Positions 32,633 to 41,377 of a DNA stretch of 64,000 nucleotides are shown in pieces. Each line of letters opens with the position of its first letter. Position 1 is the stretch's first letter. Source of the stretch: Flavobacterium tyrosinilyticum (GTDB lineage: Bacteria > Bacteroidota > Bacteroidia > Flavobacteriales > Flavobacteriaceae); contig NZ_JAMOKG010000003.1 in assembly GCF_023656565.1 (NCBI RefSeq), positions 1,269,205 to 1,333,204 of the forward strand, written 5' to 3'. The notes beneath the pieces were generated by a model. It was not told the origin of the DNA. It saw nothing but the letters and a program-made list of their open reading frames with translations, and made no database searches. Both the position numbers and the translations under genes were made by a program.

Positions 32633-33742
32633 TTATGAGAACATATCTTTTACTTTTTCAAAAAACGACTTCTCTGATTTCTCTGGACTTGGAACAAAAT
32701 GTTCGTCTGCTAAAGCATTTTCAAAAAATTGTTTTTGCTCTTTATTTAATGTTTTTGGAGTCCAAACATTTACGTGAACCAATAAATCTCCGCTTCCGTA
32801 ACCATTTAAACTAGGAATTCCTTTTCCTTTCAATCTTAAGATTTTTCCAGACTGAATTCCTTCTTCCAATTTAATACGAACTTTTCCGTTGATTGCTTCA
32901 ATATCTTTAGAAGCTCCCAAAACTGCTTCAGGAAAACTGATGTATAAATCGAAATGGATGTTTTCTCCTTCACGCTTTAAGAATTCGTGTTCAACTTCTT
33001 CAATCGCTACAATTAAATCTCCTGGAATACTGTTTCCTGGAGCATCGTTACCTTTGTTGGCAACTTTTAACTGCATACCATCAACAACTCCCGCAGGAAT
33101 TTTAATTGATACTGTTTCGTCTTCTTGAACCATTCCTTGAGCATCTGCCTCAGAAGGTTTTTTATCTAAAATCTGACCAGAACCACCACAAGCAGGACAA
33201 GTAGATGCAGATTGCATTCTTCCTAAAATGGTATTGGTTACACGCATTACTTGTCCTTGACCGTTACAAGTCGTACAAGTTTTATACGTTACGCCTTTTG
33301 CCTGAACTTTACGTTTTACTTTTACTTTTTTCTCCACTCCATTTGCAATTTCTTCTAAAGTTAATTTCACTTTAATTCGAAGATTGCTTCCTTTCGCACG
33401 ACGAGGGCCTCCGCCTCCGCCTCCGAAACCGCCAAATCCGCCACCAAAAATATCACCAAACTGGCTGAAAATGTCATCCATATTCATACCGCCGTGGCCA
33501 CCGCCAAATCCGCCAGAGCCATCAAATGCTTGATGACCATATTGATCGTATTTCGCTTTTTTCTGTGGATCACTTAAAACTTCATAAGCTTCTGCCGCCA
33601 ATTTGAAGTTTTCTTCTGCCTCTTTGTCGCCTGGGTTTTTATCAGGGTGGTATTTAAGCGCACTTTTTCGGTATGCTTTTTTTATTTCGGCAGCATCAGC
33701 ATTTTTTGAAATGCCTAGTATTTCGTAAAAATCTTTTTTCAT
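32633..33742 (-). CDS. dnaJ: chaperone DnaJ with only two zinc-binding motifs
   Basis: Hsp40 co-chaperone that stimulates DnaK. I start at the ATG at 33742 (MKKDFYEILG), the usual DnaJ N-terminus, not at 33760. 369 residues: J domain with HPD at 32-34, Gly/Phe region 74-112, and substrate-binding C-terminal domains. The cysteine-rich part has only two CxxCxGxG motifs, CTTCNGQG (156-163) and CPACGGSG (182-189), not the canonical four, so one zinc site at most instead of two. Downstream of grpE in an operon with a strong terminator. The identity is secure; the reduced zinc region is a visible peculiarity, probably shared by relatives. Confidence 0.95.
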   Translation of the reverse strand: MKKDFYEILGISKNADAAEIKKAYRKSALKYHPDKNPGDKEAEENFKLAAEAYEVLSDPQKKAKYDQYGHQAFDGSGGFGGGHGGMNMDDIFSQFGDIFGGGFGGFGGGGGGPRRAKGSNLRIKVKLTLEEIANGVEKKVKVKRKVQAKGVTYKTCTTCNGQGQVMRVTNTILGRMQSASTCPACGGSGQILDKKPSEADAQGMVQEDETVSIKIPAGVVDGMQLKVANKGNDAPGNSIPGDLIVAIEEVEHEFLKREGENIHFDLYISFPEAVLGASKDIEAINGKVRIKLEEGIQSGKILRLKGKGIPSLNGYGSGDLLVHVNVWTPKTLNKEQKQFFENALADEHFVPSPEKSEKSFFEKVKDMFS

Positions 33743-33781
33743 AATTAGATTAAGTTCCAAATCTTAAAAATTCCAAAATCC

Positions 33782-33812
33782 AAAAATGCATTTGAAATTC
33801 TTATTGCATTTT
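33782..33812 (-). other. hairpin between grpE and dnaJ
   Basis: AAAAATGCA (33782-33790) / TGCATTTTT (33804-33812). The arm touches the grpE stop codon. It could attenuate dnaJ or stabilise the grpE transcript. Confidence 0.5.
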
Positions 33813-34390
33813 TAGTTTCCTACAACAACTTTAGGGTAACGAATAATTTTGTCTCCTAATTTGTATCCTTTTTCAATAACATCAACAATTTTCCCTTTTA
33901 ATTTATCAGACGGCGCTGGAATTTGGGTAATTGCTTCAGCAATATCAGCATTGAAAGCATCTCCTGCTTGAATTTCAACTTGCTCTAAACCTTTAGAAAC
34001 TAAAGTATTTCTCAGTTTTTCGTGAATCAACTCAACACCTTTTTTCAAATTCTCATCCTCAGACTTGTTGATCTCTACTGCCGCTCTGTCAAAATCATCT
34101 AAAACAGGAAGCATTGCCAATAAAACCTCTTGATTTGCTGTTTTAAATAAATCAAGACGCTCTTTTGAAGTTCTTTTTTTGTAATTTTCAAATTCAGCAA
34201 ATAATCTCAAAAACTTATCTTTTTCGTGAGCCAAGTCTTTAGCTAATTGCTCCTCAACACTTAATTCTTCAACAATTAACTGTTCTCCGTTGGCATTGTT
34301 CTCTAACGTTACATCGTCTAATTCCTGATCGAATTCTGTATTTTCCGTAGTCATATTACTTTTATTTTTAAAAATATTCTTAAACTTCAT
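33812..34390 (-). CDS. grpE: nucleotide exchange factor GrpE
   Basis: Releases ADP from DnaK. The start ATG at 34390 is chosen over 34444 because the promoter -7 box (34413-34420) lies inside the longer frame. Gives 192 residues, the usual length. It has a long N-terminal helix (EEQLAKDLAHEKDKFLRLFAEFENYKKRTSKER), a four-helix part, and the C-terminal beta wing ending GDKIIRYPKVVVGN, the family signature region. First gene of grpE-dnaJ on the minus strand. No HrcA/CIRCE element is visible upstream, so heat control must come from elsewhere. Confidence 0.95.
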   Translation of the reverse strand: MKFKNIFKNKSNMTTENTEFDQELDDVTLENNANGEQLIVEELSVEEQLAKDLAHEKDKFLRLFAEFENYKKRTSKERLDLFKTANQEVLLAMLPVLDDFDRAAVEINKSEDENLKKGVELIHEKLRNTLVSKGLEQVEIQAGDAFNADIAEAITQIPAPSDKLKGKIVDVIEKGYKLGDKIIRYPKVVVGN

Positions 34391-34412
34391 TTTATTTCTT
34401 TCTGTTGGATTG

Positions 34413-34445
34413 CAAAAGTACTGCCAAATCTTATAAAATGTCAAA
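34413..34445 (-). promoter_or_regulatory. promoter of grpE-dnaJ
   Basis: On the minus strand, TTTG (34442-34445), a 21-base spacer, then TACTTTTG (34413-34420), a full match to the Bacteroidota consensus. It fixes the grpE start downstream at 34390. Confidence 0.7.
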
Positions 34446-34638
34446 TTGTCACTTTATTAATTATGAGACCTTTAAAAAAAGTATCTGCTCAGAAAAAATT
34501 TATTATAATTTTAAGACTATTACGTTTTAGTTTATATTATCTTTGAGACCAATAAACATAAATTATTACCTCCAAAAATTGAATTTAAGGGTTGGCTTCG
34601 GCCTCTAAATAATTATTAATTCAAGTTTACCTTATATT

Positions 34639-34674
34639 AAAAAAAGCTTCGCCTATAGAGACGAAGCTTTTTTT
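34639..34674. terminator. terminator downstream of tRNA-Trp
   Basis: Stem AAAAAAAGCTTCG (34639-34651) / CGAAGCTTTTTTT (34662-34674), 13 bp perfect, 10-base loop. It serves the minus-strand tRNA and perhaps also plus-strand transcripts. Confidence 0.85.
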
Positions 34675-34716
34675 ATGTTTAAGCTTTACATGACAAAGTT
34701 GTCATTTATTGTTTTG

Positions 34717-34787
34717 CACGGGCGGAGGGATTCGAACCCCCATCAACGGTTTTGGAGACCGCTATTCTACCCTTGAACTACGCCCGT
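34717..34787 (-). tRNA. tRNA-Trp (CCA anticodon)
   Basis: Read on the minus strand: acceptor ACGGGCG pairs with CGCCCGT; D-arm GTTC-AAGGGTA-GAAT; anticodon arm GCGGT-CTCCAAA-ACCGT with anticodon CCA; T-arm GGGGG-TTCGAAT-CCCTC. The discriminator is G and the 3' CCA is not encoded. A terminator follows at 34639-34674. Confidence 0.95.
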
Positions 34788-34969
34788 AACTTAAGGTTGG
34801 CAAATTAAAAGTTTTTTTTCTTCTCTGGCAACTATTTTAGGAAGAGATTTCAAAAGAAAACCCTTTAAATCTGCGGAATCTAAAGCAAAAACTTTTGTTC
34901 CAGATAGTTAACTTGATAAAGCTTTTTTTAATTCTTCGAATTTTATTTGCTTTTTAGAAAGAAAAACTA

Positions 34970-35068
34970 TTTCACGCAGATTTTTAAAAAGATTAAGGCA
35001 GATTTGTACAGATTTTTTAAACAAAAAAATAAAATAAATCTGCTCTAATCTGAAAAATCTGCGTGAAA
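34970..35068. repeat. inverted repeat downstream of hisS
   Basis: Arms 34970-34985 (TTTCACGCAGATTTTT) and 35053-35068 pair perfectly over 16 bp. A second paired block (GATTAAGGCAGATTT / AAATCTGCTCTAATC) lies inside. It probably terminates hisS on the minus strand. Confidence 0.85.
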
Positions 35069-35078
35069 CAAAATTTTA

Positions 35079-36506
35079 TTATGCCTGTAAAGCATTTTTT
35101 AATCCGTCGTAATCTACAGAAACCTGCTCTCCTGTCACTAAATTTTTAAGCGTATAAGAATTTGAAGCAATTTCCTGATCTCCAACCAATACTGCAAACG
35201 GAATTAAACGTTTATCTGCATATTGAAATTGTTTTCCAACTTTTACACTATCAGGATACAATTCTAATTTTATATTTTCTTTTCTCAATTTCTGAATTGC
35301 CTGCGAAGCATATAGGGCTTCTTTATCTCCAAAATTCAAAAACAGTGCTTTTGAAGTAGCCGCAACAGTTTCAGGAAATAATTGTAATTCTTCTAAAACT
35401 AGATAAATTCTATCCAAACCGAAAGAAATTCCGACACCACTCATATTTTTCAAACCAAAAATACCCGTCAAATCGTCGTATCTTCCTCCACCTCCAATAG
35501 AACCCATGGCAACGGTTTTTGGAGCTGCAACTTCAAAAATAGCTCCTGTGTAATAATTTAAACCACGAGCTAAAGTCACATCTAAATCTAAAATCGCAGT
35601 AGAAAGTCCTAATTCAGCAACATTGTCACATATAAATTTCAATTCCTCAACACCTTTCATACCTTCTTCAGAAGATGACAATAATTCTGAAAGCTGTGTA
35701 ATTTTGTCTGCAAAAGTTCCTGAGAAACTAAAAAGTGGCTGCACTTTTACCAACGCATCCTCAGAAATGCCTTTTTCAATCATTTCTTTTTTTACGCCGT
35801 CTTCTCCAATTTTATCCAATTTATCAAGAGCAACCGTAAAATCGATTAATTTATCTGAAGCGCCAATTACCTCAGCAATTCCAGATAAAATCTTTCGGTT
35901 ATTGATTTTAATTGTAACGCCTTCCAAACCTAAAGAAGTAAAAACAGTATCATACAATTGAACTAACTCAACTTCCTGCCAAAGCGATTTTGAACCCACA
36001 ACATCGGCATCACATTGAAAAAATTCTCTAAAACGTCCTTTTTGCGGATTATCTGCTCTCCAAACTGGCTGGATTTGGTATCTTTTAAAAGGAAATTCAA
36101 TTTCGCTTTGGTGCTGTACCACATATCTTGCAAACGGAACTGTCAAATCGTAACGTAACGCTTTCTCAGAAATTTTTCCTGTAAATTTATTTAGCTCAAT
36201 TCTTTGTTCTAAAGTAATTTTTTCAGCAGAATTTAATTGCAATTCTTCGATTGATTCTGGCAATTCAATTTTACTTTTATTATAGAAAAAGTTTCCAGAA
36301 TTTAATATTTTAAAAATCAGACGATCTCCTTCTTCTCCATATTTCCCCATTAAGGTATCTGAATTTTCAAACGAAGGCGTTTCGATTGGCTGAAAACCAA
36401 ATTTCTCGAAATTAGCTTTTATAGTTTGAATAATGTATTGACGTTTTGACACCTCTGCTGGTGAAAAATCTCTTGTTCCTTTTGGTATACTTGGTTTTGA
36501 AGCCAT
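35079..36506 (-). CDS. hisS: histidyl-tRNA synthetase
   Basis: Class II aminoacyl-tRNA synthetase that charges tRNA-His. 475 residues. Motif 1 region is KGTRDFSPAEVSKRQYI; motif 2 is RYQIQPVWRADNPQKGRFREFFQCDAD; the histidine-specific HisA motif is LARGLNYYTGAIFEV; motif 3 is GVGISFGLDRIYLVLEEL. A C-terminal anticodon-binding domain follows (KALFLNFGDKEALY...). The insert around residues 85-120 fits the longer HisRS type of Bacteroidota. Monocistronic on the minus strand, with an inverted repeat downstream and TTTTAGATTT words upstream (36507-36560). Confidence 0.95.
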   Translation of the reverse strand: MASKPSIPKGTRDFSPAEVSKRQYIIQTIKANFEKFGFQPIETPSFENSDTLMGKYGEEGDRLIFKILNSGNFFYNKSKIELPESIEELQLNSAEKITLEQRIELNKFTGKISEKALRYDLTVPFARYVVQHQSEIEFPFKRYQIQPVWRADNPQKGRFREFFQCDADVVGSKSLWQEVELVQLYDTVFTSLGLEGVTIKINNRKILSGIAEVIGASDKLIDFTVALDKLDKIGEDGVKKEMIEKGISEDALVKVQPLFSFSGTFADKITQLSELLSSSEEGMKGVEELKFICDNVAELGLSTAILDLDVTLARGLNYYTGAIFEVAAPKTVAMGSIGGGGRYDDLTGIFGLKNMSGVGISFGLDRIYLVLEELQLFPETVAATSKALFLNFGDKEALYASQAIQKLRKENIKLELYPDSVKVGKQFQYADKRLIPFAVLVGDQEIASNSYTLKNLVTGEQVSVDYDGLKNALQA

Positions 36507-36711
36507 CTCTTTTATTTTAGATTTTAGATTTCTGATTTTAGATTATTTTCTAATTTTTATCTTCAAAAATCTTTAACATTAATTTCTTATTGATTTAGAT
36601 TTTATTCAAAATCCAAAATCGTCTGCAAATATCTTACTTTTTAAAATAAATAATAACACTTCGAAAACAAACTTGTAACAAAAACCGTATTTTCGTGACA
36701 AATTGGTCATG

Positions 36712-37953
36712 ATGCTAAAATTATTTAAAGAAAATATCCGAATTGCATTTGGTTCTATCAAAACACAATTGCTGCGAACTATTCTTACTGTATTAATTAT
36801 TGCCATCGGTATTACCGCTTTGGTTGGAATCCTGACTGTAGTTTCTGCTTTAGAAAACACTATTTCCAGCGATTTTGCTTCTATGGGAGCCAATACTTTT
36901 AACATCAATCAATACGAAAATAAAGTTCGAAACCGTGGCGGAAACGAACGCGAAGTCATCAATCCGATTATTTCCTATCCAGAAGCCGTCGCTTTCAAAA
37001 GCAAATACAAATACCCATTTACAGAAACCTCTCTATCTTTTACCGCAACTTCAACTGCTGAAGTAAAATACTTGAGCGAAAAAACAGATCCAGAAATTAC
37101 AATTGTAGGCGTAGACGAACATTTTATTACCAATTCTGGGCTAGAAACTAGTTTAGGAAGAAGTTTTAACCAATTTGATATTGAAAACAATACTTACTCT
37201 TGTATTGTTGGTTCTGATTTTGAAAAAGGGCTCTTGAAAGACGTTAATCCAATTGATAAAATCATTTCTATTCGAGGTGCAAGATTTAAAGTAATTGGCG
37301 TCTTGAAAGAAAAAGGCTCAACCTTTGGAAACAGCCAAGATTTAAGAGTTCTAATTCCAATTCAAGTTGCGAGATCTTTATTTACTGCACCAAATATCAA
37401 CTACACCATTAGTGTGATGGTTTCTAAAAAAGAAGTTTTAGACGAAGCCATAGATAATGCTACAAGTACAATGCGAAGAGTTCGTAAATTAAGTCCGGTT
37501 CGTGACAATAATTTTGGCATAGTTCGAAGCGATGATTTGATTAATCGCATACTAAGCATTACTCAATATCTAGGATTGGCAGCATGGACTATTTCTGTAA
37601 TTACCATTTTAGGATCGTCTATTGCTTTAATGAATATTATGATTGTTTCAGTAACAGAACGCACACGCGAAATTGGTGTTCGTAAAGCATTAGGAGCAAA
37701 AAGATCAACAGTTGCTTTTCAGTTTTTTATTGAAACTTTATTAATCGGACAAATTGGTGGTTTAGTTGGAATCTTTCTTGGAATTCTTCTGGGTTTCGGA
37801 ATAGCCACCGCTATGAGTTTTTCTTTTGTGATTCCGTGGATGGCCATTTTTGCGGCTTTTGCTACTAGCTTTATGGTGGCAATAGTTTCCGGCTTATATC
37901 CGGCCATTAAAGCATCGAAATTAGATCCTATTGAAGCGTTGCGTTACGAATAG
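36712..37953 (+). CDS. MacB/FtsX-type ABC transporter permease
   Basis: A permease of about 413 residues with the MacB architecture: one helix near residues 20-45 (LLRTILTVLIIAIGITALVGIL), a periplasmic domain of about 220 residues, and three C-terminal helices. The linker TERTREIGVRKALGAKRS is the FtsX-family coupling signature. The ORF can be read from TTG at 36703; ATG at 36709 or 36712 is preferred. A weak -7 box TATTTTCG lies at 36688-36695. No cognate ATPase or membrane-fusion gene is adjacent, so its partner is encoded elsewhere. Substrates of this class include lipoproteins, peptides and macrolides. Confidence 0.88.
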   Translation: MLKLFKENIRIAFGSIKTQLLRTILTVLIIAIGITALVGILTVVSALENTISSDFASMGANTFNINQYENKVRNRGGNEREVINPIISYPEAVAFKSKYKYPFTETSLSFTATSTAEVKYLSEKTDPEITIVGVDEHFITNSGLETSLGRSFNQFDIENNTYSCIVGSDFEKGLLKDVNPIDKIISIRGARFKVIGVLKEKGSTFGNSQDLRVLIPIQVARSLFTAPNINYTISVMVSKKEVLDEAIDNATSTMRRVRKLSPVRDNNFGIVRSDDLINRILSITQYLGLAAWTISVITILGSSIALMNIMIVSVTERTREIGVRKALGAKRSTVAFQFFIETLLIGQIGGLVGIFLGILLGFGIATAMSFSFVIPWMAIFAAFATSFMVAIVSGLYPAIKASKLDPIEALRYE

Positions 37954-37954
37954 T

Positions 37955-38031
37955 TTTTTAGTATTCAGTTTTCAGATTTTTAGTAATCAGTGAAGCAAAC
38001 TTTAAGCACAGCTAATACTGAACACTAAAAA
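37955..38031. repeat. inverted repeat between convergent permease and prmC
   Basis: TTTTTAGTATTCAGT (37955-37969) / ACTGAACACTAAAAA (38017-38031), 14 of 15 paired. It probably acts as terminator for both genes. Confidence 0.7.
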
Positions 38032-38048
38032 CCTAAACACTGACCACT

Positions 38049-38903
38049 TTAAACACTTCCTTTAATCATTCGTTCATTATCATAAATATCTTTTCGAAGC
38101 TCTACACTTTTAAAATCCATACTTTCTAATAAATCGGTCATTTCTTTTCCTAGATACTGATTGATTTCGAAATATAATTTTCCTTTTTCCACAAGGGCAT
38201 TTTTTGCCAGCGAGGCAATTTTTCTATAAAAAATCAAAGCATCATGATCTTCAACAAAAAGCGCTAAATGCGGTTCGTAGTCCAAAACATTTTTTTTGAT
38301 TTCTGCTTTTTCTAAATTTCGTACGTAAGGCGGATTAGAAACAATAACATCAAATTGACATCTCAGCTCCTCTTCCTTTAAGATATCCTGCATAACAAAA
38401 GTTACATCAACATTATTTCTAACCGCATTTCTTTTCGCAGTTTCAATTGCTTTTTTAGAAACATCTATAGCAACAACCTCGGCATTTGGAAGGTTTTTAG
38501 CCAAAGAAATAGCAATACAGCCACTTCCTGTTCCAATATCCAGTATTTTTATTTTCTTAGATTTCTCTGGACTTGCATTTTCATTAATAATCCATTCTAC
38601 CAATTCCTCAGTTTCTGGTCTTGGAATTAAAACATTCTCATTAACTTCAAAGTCCAAACCATAAAAATGTGTTTTTCCTAATAGATATTGAATAGGGACT
38701 TCTTTCTTCAAATGTTGCAAGATTTCATCCCATATCACAAAATCATTCTCATCAAATACCAACTCATGATTTAAAGCTAAATCAATCTGGCGAAGCTGGT
38801 GTTTATCTTCTAAAATCAAATAAAAAAAACTCTCTGCTTCGTACGCATCGTAAAAAGGAGATAATTCTTTAATAAACTGAGTACGATATTGTTTAATTTT
38901 CAT
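38049..38903 (-). CDS. prmC: release factor glutamine methyltransferase PrmC
   Basis: SAM-dependent enzyme that N5-methylates the Gln of the GGQ motif in peptide-release factors. 284 residues: N-terminal helical RF-binding domain, then a Rossmann methyltransferase with motif I ILDIGTGSGCIAISLAK, catalytic NPPY in VIVSNPPYVRNLE, and YEPHLALFVEDHDALIFYR. PRPETEELVEWII is the usual PrmC sequence before motif I. It is followed upstream on the same strand by a GNAT gene across an 86-base gap. Confidence 0.94.
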   Translation of the reverse strand: MKIKQYRTQFIKELSPFYDAYEAESFFYLILEDKHQLRQIDLALNHELVFDENDFVIWDEILQHLKKEVPIQYLLGKTHFYGLDFEVNENVLIPRPETEELVEWIINENASPEKSKKIKILDIGTGSGCIAISLAKNLPNAEVVAIDVSKKAIETAKRNAVRNNVDVTFVMQDILKEEELRCQFDVIVSNPPYVRNLEKAEIKKNVLDYEPHLALFVEDHDALIFYRKIASLAKNALVEKGKLYFEINQYLGKEMTDLLESMDFKSVELRKDIYDNERMIKGSV

Positions 38904-38989
38904 TTTTATTTTTTGAGCATTTACATCAGTCTAAAACTGACATTTTATCTTTCAATAAGTCTTGCTACTTTAAATTTGTTACATTAAAA

Positions 38990-39475
38990 TCACAAAACTT
39001 TCAGCATCCATACCGGACAAGAATTGTGCCCAGTACACCCCATTGGGGCATCTAAATACTCAAAACCGGATTTTTTATACAGTTTCTGCGCTGCATGCAT
39101 AAATGGCATGGTTTCAATATAACATTTTTTAAAACCAAATGCTCTTGCTTGTTCCAAACATTTGTCCATCATTTTAGTTCCAATTCCCAATCCTCTTGTT
39201 TTGGGAAGGAAATACATTTTCTGCAATTCACAAATTTCAGGATCTCCATTTTCTAAAGGTGCGATTCCAGCACAGCCCACAATTTCCCCATCATTTTCCA
39301 CAACAAAATAGGCCGATTTCGTTTTACTATATTCCTCAAACATCAAATCTAAGTAAGGATCTTCGTATGCTGTTCCTACTTTTGGAATTTCCATTTCATC
39401 AAAAACAGATCTTATCAAACTTGCAACCGCCTGATTGTCTTCCTTTTTAACTGTCCTTATAAGCCAATTTACCAT
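38990..39475 (-). CDS. GNAT-family N-acetyltransferase
   Basis: A 161-residue acetyltransferase. Core motifs: VGCAGIAPLENGDPEICELQKMYFLPKTRGLGIGTKMM with the acetyl-CoA pyrophosphate loop RGLGIG, and YIETMPFMHAAQKLYKKSGFE. The C-terminal CTGHNSCPVWMLKVL holds two of its cysteines. The substrate is not predictable. A full -7 box (39502-39509) is 27 bases upstream. It is divergent from ribD, with which it shares about 130 bases of regulatory DNA. Confidence 0.85.
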   Translation of the reverse strand: MVNWLIRTVKKEDNQAVASLIRSVFDEMEIPKVGTAYEDPYLDLMFEEYSKTKSAYFVVENDGEIVGCAGIAPLENGDPEICELQKMYFLPKTRGLGIGTKMMDKCLEQARAFGFKKCYIETMPFMHAAQKLYKKSGFEYLDAPMGCTGHNSCPVWMLKVL

Positions 39476-39501
39476 TTTTTTATTCTAAATCATTACAAAT
39501 A

Positions 39502-39509
39502 CAAAAGTA
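39502..39509 (-). promoter_or_regulatory. -7 promoter element of the GNAT gene
   Basis: TACTTTTG on the minus strand, a full consensus match, 27 bases before the start. Confidence 0.55.
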
Positions 39510-39593
39510 AATATACTTTTTTGATACTATTATAACTATCTGGATTGTTTCACAACTTAATCTTTTCGAGTTAGTGATAATATTAAAATTAAC

Positions 39594-39601
39594 TACTTTT
39601 G
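39594..39601 (+). promoter_or_regulatory. -7 promoter element of ribD (leaderless)
   Basis: TACTTTTG ends only 4 bases before the GTG start codon of ribD at 39606, so transcription should begin at or next to the start codon. Confidence 0.5.
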
Positions 39602-39605
39602 CAGT

Positions 39606-40652
39606 GTGAATATACATGAAAAATACATAAAACGCTGCATTGAACTGGCACAAAATGGACTTGGAACAACGTATCCGAATCCAATGGTTGGCAGTGTAAT
39701 TGTTTATGAAGATAAGATTATTGGCGAAGGTTGGCATAAAAAAGCAGGTGAACCCCATGCCGAGGTAAATGCCGTTAAATCTGTAAAAGACAAATCACTG
39801 TTGAAAAAAGCTACAATTTATGTAAGCTTAGAGCCTTGCAGTCATTTTGGAAAAACTCCTCCTTGCTGTGATTTGATTATTGCAAATGAAATTCCGAATG
39901 TTGTGGTCGGCACAGTGGATCCTAACGAAAAAGTAGCTGGAAGGGGTATTTTAAAATTAATTGAAGCTGGAGCGAATGTTACTGTTGGAGTCTTAGAAGA
40001 GGAATGCAACGAACTGAACAAACGCTTTTTTACTTTCCATCAAAAAAAGAGACCGTATATCATTTTAAAATGGGCAGAAAGCCAAGACAGCTTTTTAGCG
40101 CCAGAAAAAGAAATCAATCAAGAACGCAAACCAATTTGGATTACGAATCAATATTCAAGACAATTGGTTCACAAATGGCGAACTGAAGAACAGGCCATTT
40201 TGGTTGGAACACAAACCGTTGTCGATGACAATCCAAAATTAAATGCTCGAGATTGGAACGGTAACAATCCCGTTCGAGTTGTTATAGATCAAAATAATAG
40301 AATTGATGAAAACAGTTTTATTTTTGACGACTCTGTAAAAACTTTCATTTTTTCTAAAGAATCAAAACGATCAAAAGAAAATACTCAATTTGAAGTAATT
40401 GATTTTGATAAAAATAGTATCCCTCAGATTCTGGATGTTTTATATCAAAATCAAATTCAATCTATAATAATAGAAGGCGGAAGACAAACAATCCAATCTT
40501 TTATTGATGAAAATCTTTGGGATGAAGCGAGAATTTTTGTTGGAAAAACAAGTTTTCTAAATGGAACAAAAGCTCCAATTATTACGAGAAAAAATACCAC
40601 AAAAACAAATATTTTAAACGACGAACTGATACAAATTAGAAATTATGATTAA
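39606..40652 (+). CDS. ribD: riboflavin biosynthesis deaminase/reductase RibD
   Basis: Bifunctional enzyme of riboflavin synthesis: deaminates the pyrimidine from GTP cyclohydrolase II and reduces its ribosyl side chain. 348 residues. The deaminase domain has His51-Ala-Glu53 (HAEVNAV) and the zinc cysteines Cys78 and Cys87 (EPCSHFGKTPPC). The reductase domain starts near residue 148 (KRPYIILKWAESQDSF) with GTQTVVDDNPKLNAR. The start is GTG at 39606, immediately after a -7 box, so the mRNA is probably leaderless. No FMN riboswitch is visible. The stop overlaps the next ATG. Confidence 0.94.
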   Translation: MNIHEKYIKRCIELAQNGLGTTYPNPMVGSVIVYEDKIIGEGWHKKAGEPHAEVNAVKSVKDKSLLKKATIYVSLEPCSHFGKTPPCCDLIIANEIPNVVVGTVDPNEKVAGRGILKLIEAGANVTVGVLEEECNELNKRFFTFHQKKRPYIILKWAESQDSFLAPEKEINQERKPIWITNQYSRQLVHKWRTEEQAILVGTQTVVDDNPKLNARDWNGNNPVRVVIDQNNRIDENSFIFDDSVKTFIFSKESKRSKENTQFEVIDFDKNSIPQILDVLYQNQIQSIIIEGGRQTIQSFIDENLWDEARIFVGKTSFLNGTKAPIITRKNTTKTNILNDELIQIRNYD

Positions 40653-41247
40653 TGCGATAATTTTTGACTTTGGAGATATTTTCATCAATTTAGATAAACC
40701 TGCCACCATTTCTGGTTTACAAAAATTAGGAATGAAAGAATGGAATAATGAATTCGATAAATTAAATCTTTCTTTTGAAGTTGGTGCTATTTCACCAGAA
40801 GATTTTATTGGCGGTTTTCAAAAACAACTGCCAAATGCTTCTAAAGAAGGCATTTTGAGAGCATGGAATGCAGTTTTGGCAGATTTTCCTTTTTATCGTT
40901 TAGAGTTTCTCCAGGAGTTATCAAAAAAATACCGCTTGTTTTTATTGAGCAATACCGATTCTATTCACATTAATACATTTGAAGAAAAAAGCGGAATTTC
41001 TTTTTACAAAGACTTTTATGCTTGTTTCGAAAAAGTATATTTTTCGTTTGATATAGGAATGAGAAAACCAGATCCGAAAATCTATCAATTTGTATTAGAC
41101 CAAAATAATCTAGTTGCAGCAAACACTTTGTTTGTTGATGATAAAACAGAAAACACCGACAGTGCCGCAGCTTTAGGAATTAAAGTTTGGAACCTTCAAG
41201 TTGGAAAAGAAGATGTTGTAGATTTATTCGACAAAGGATTATTATAA
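40645..41247 (+). CDS. HAD-superfamily (class IA) hydrolase
   Basis: A 200-residue protein with a helical cap. Motif I is IIFDFGDIFINL: the nucleophile Asp is present but the second Asp of DxD is Gly, as in the YihX-like DLGGVL group. Motif II is LFLLSNTDS; the Lys and motif III/IV region is MRKPDPKIYQFVL...TLFVDDKTENTDSAAALGI. The ATG overlaps the ribD stop by 8 bases, so it is translationally coupled to ribD. This makes a role as the phosphatase of the riboflavin intermediate an attractive guess, not proven. A perfect inverted repeat follows. Confidence 0.85.
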   Translation: MINAIIFDFGDIFINLDKPATISGLQKLGMKEWNNEFDKLNLSFEVGAISPEDFIGGFQKQLPNASKEGILRAWNAVLADFPFYRLEFLQELSKKYRLFLLSNTDSIHINTFEEKSGISFYKDFYACFEKVYFSFDIGMRKPDPKIYQFVLDQNNLVAANTLFVDDKTENTDSAAALGIKVWNLQVGKEDVVDLFDKGLL

Positions 41248-41268
41248 AGCATTTATTCTCATAAAATA

Positions 41269-41355
41269 TTTTGCCACAGATTAAAAAGATTCCAACAGAT
41301 TTTCTTTAAAAAACAAAAAAGAAATCTTTTTTAATCTTTTTAATCTGTGGCAAAA
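41269..41355. repeat. perfect 23-bp inverted repeat
   Basis: Arms 41269-41291 and 41333-41355 are perfect reverse complements (TTTTGCCACAGATTAAAAAG...). A second imperfect hairpin (AGATTTTCTTT / AAAGAAATCT) lies within. The same word occurs in direct orientation at 14309 and 14513. Confidence 0.9.
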
Positions 41356-41377
41356 AAACATTTTTAAAGCATAACAA

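Noticed and set aside
39480..39758. 92-codon minus-strand frame over the ribD start
   Set aside because: Covers the divergent GNAT/ribD promoter region and the conserved RibD N-terminus; no coding support.
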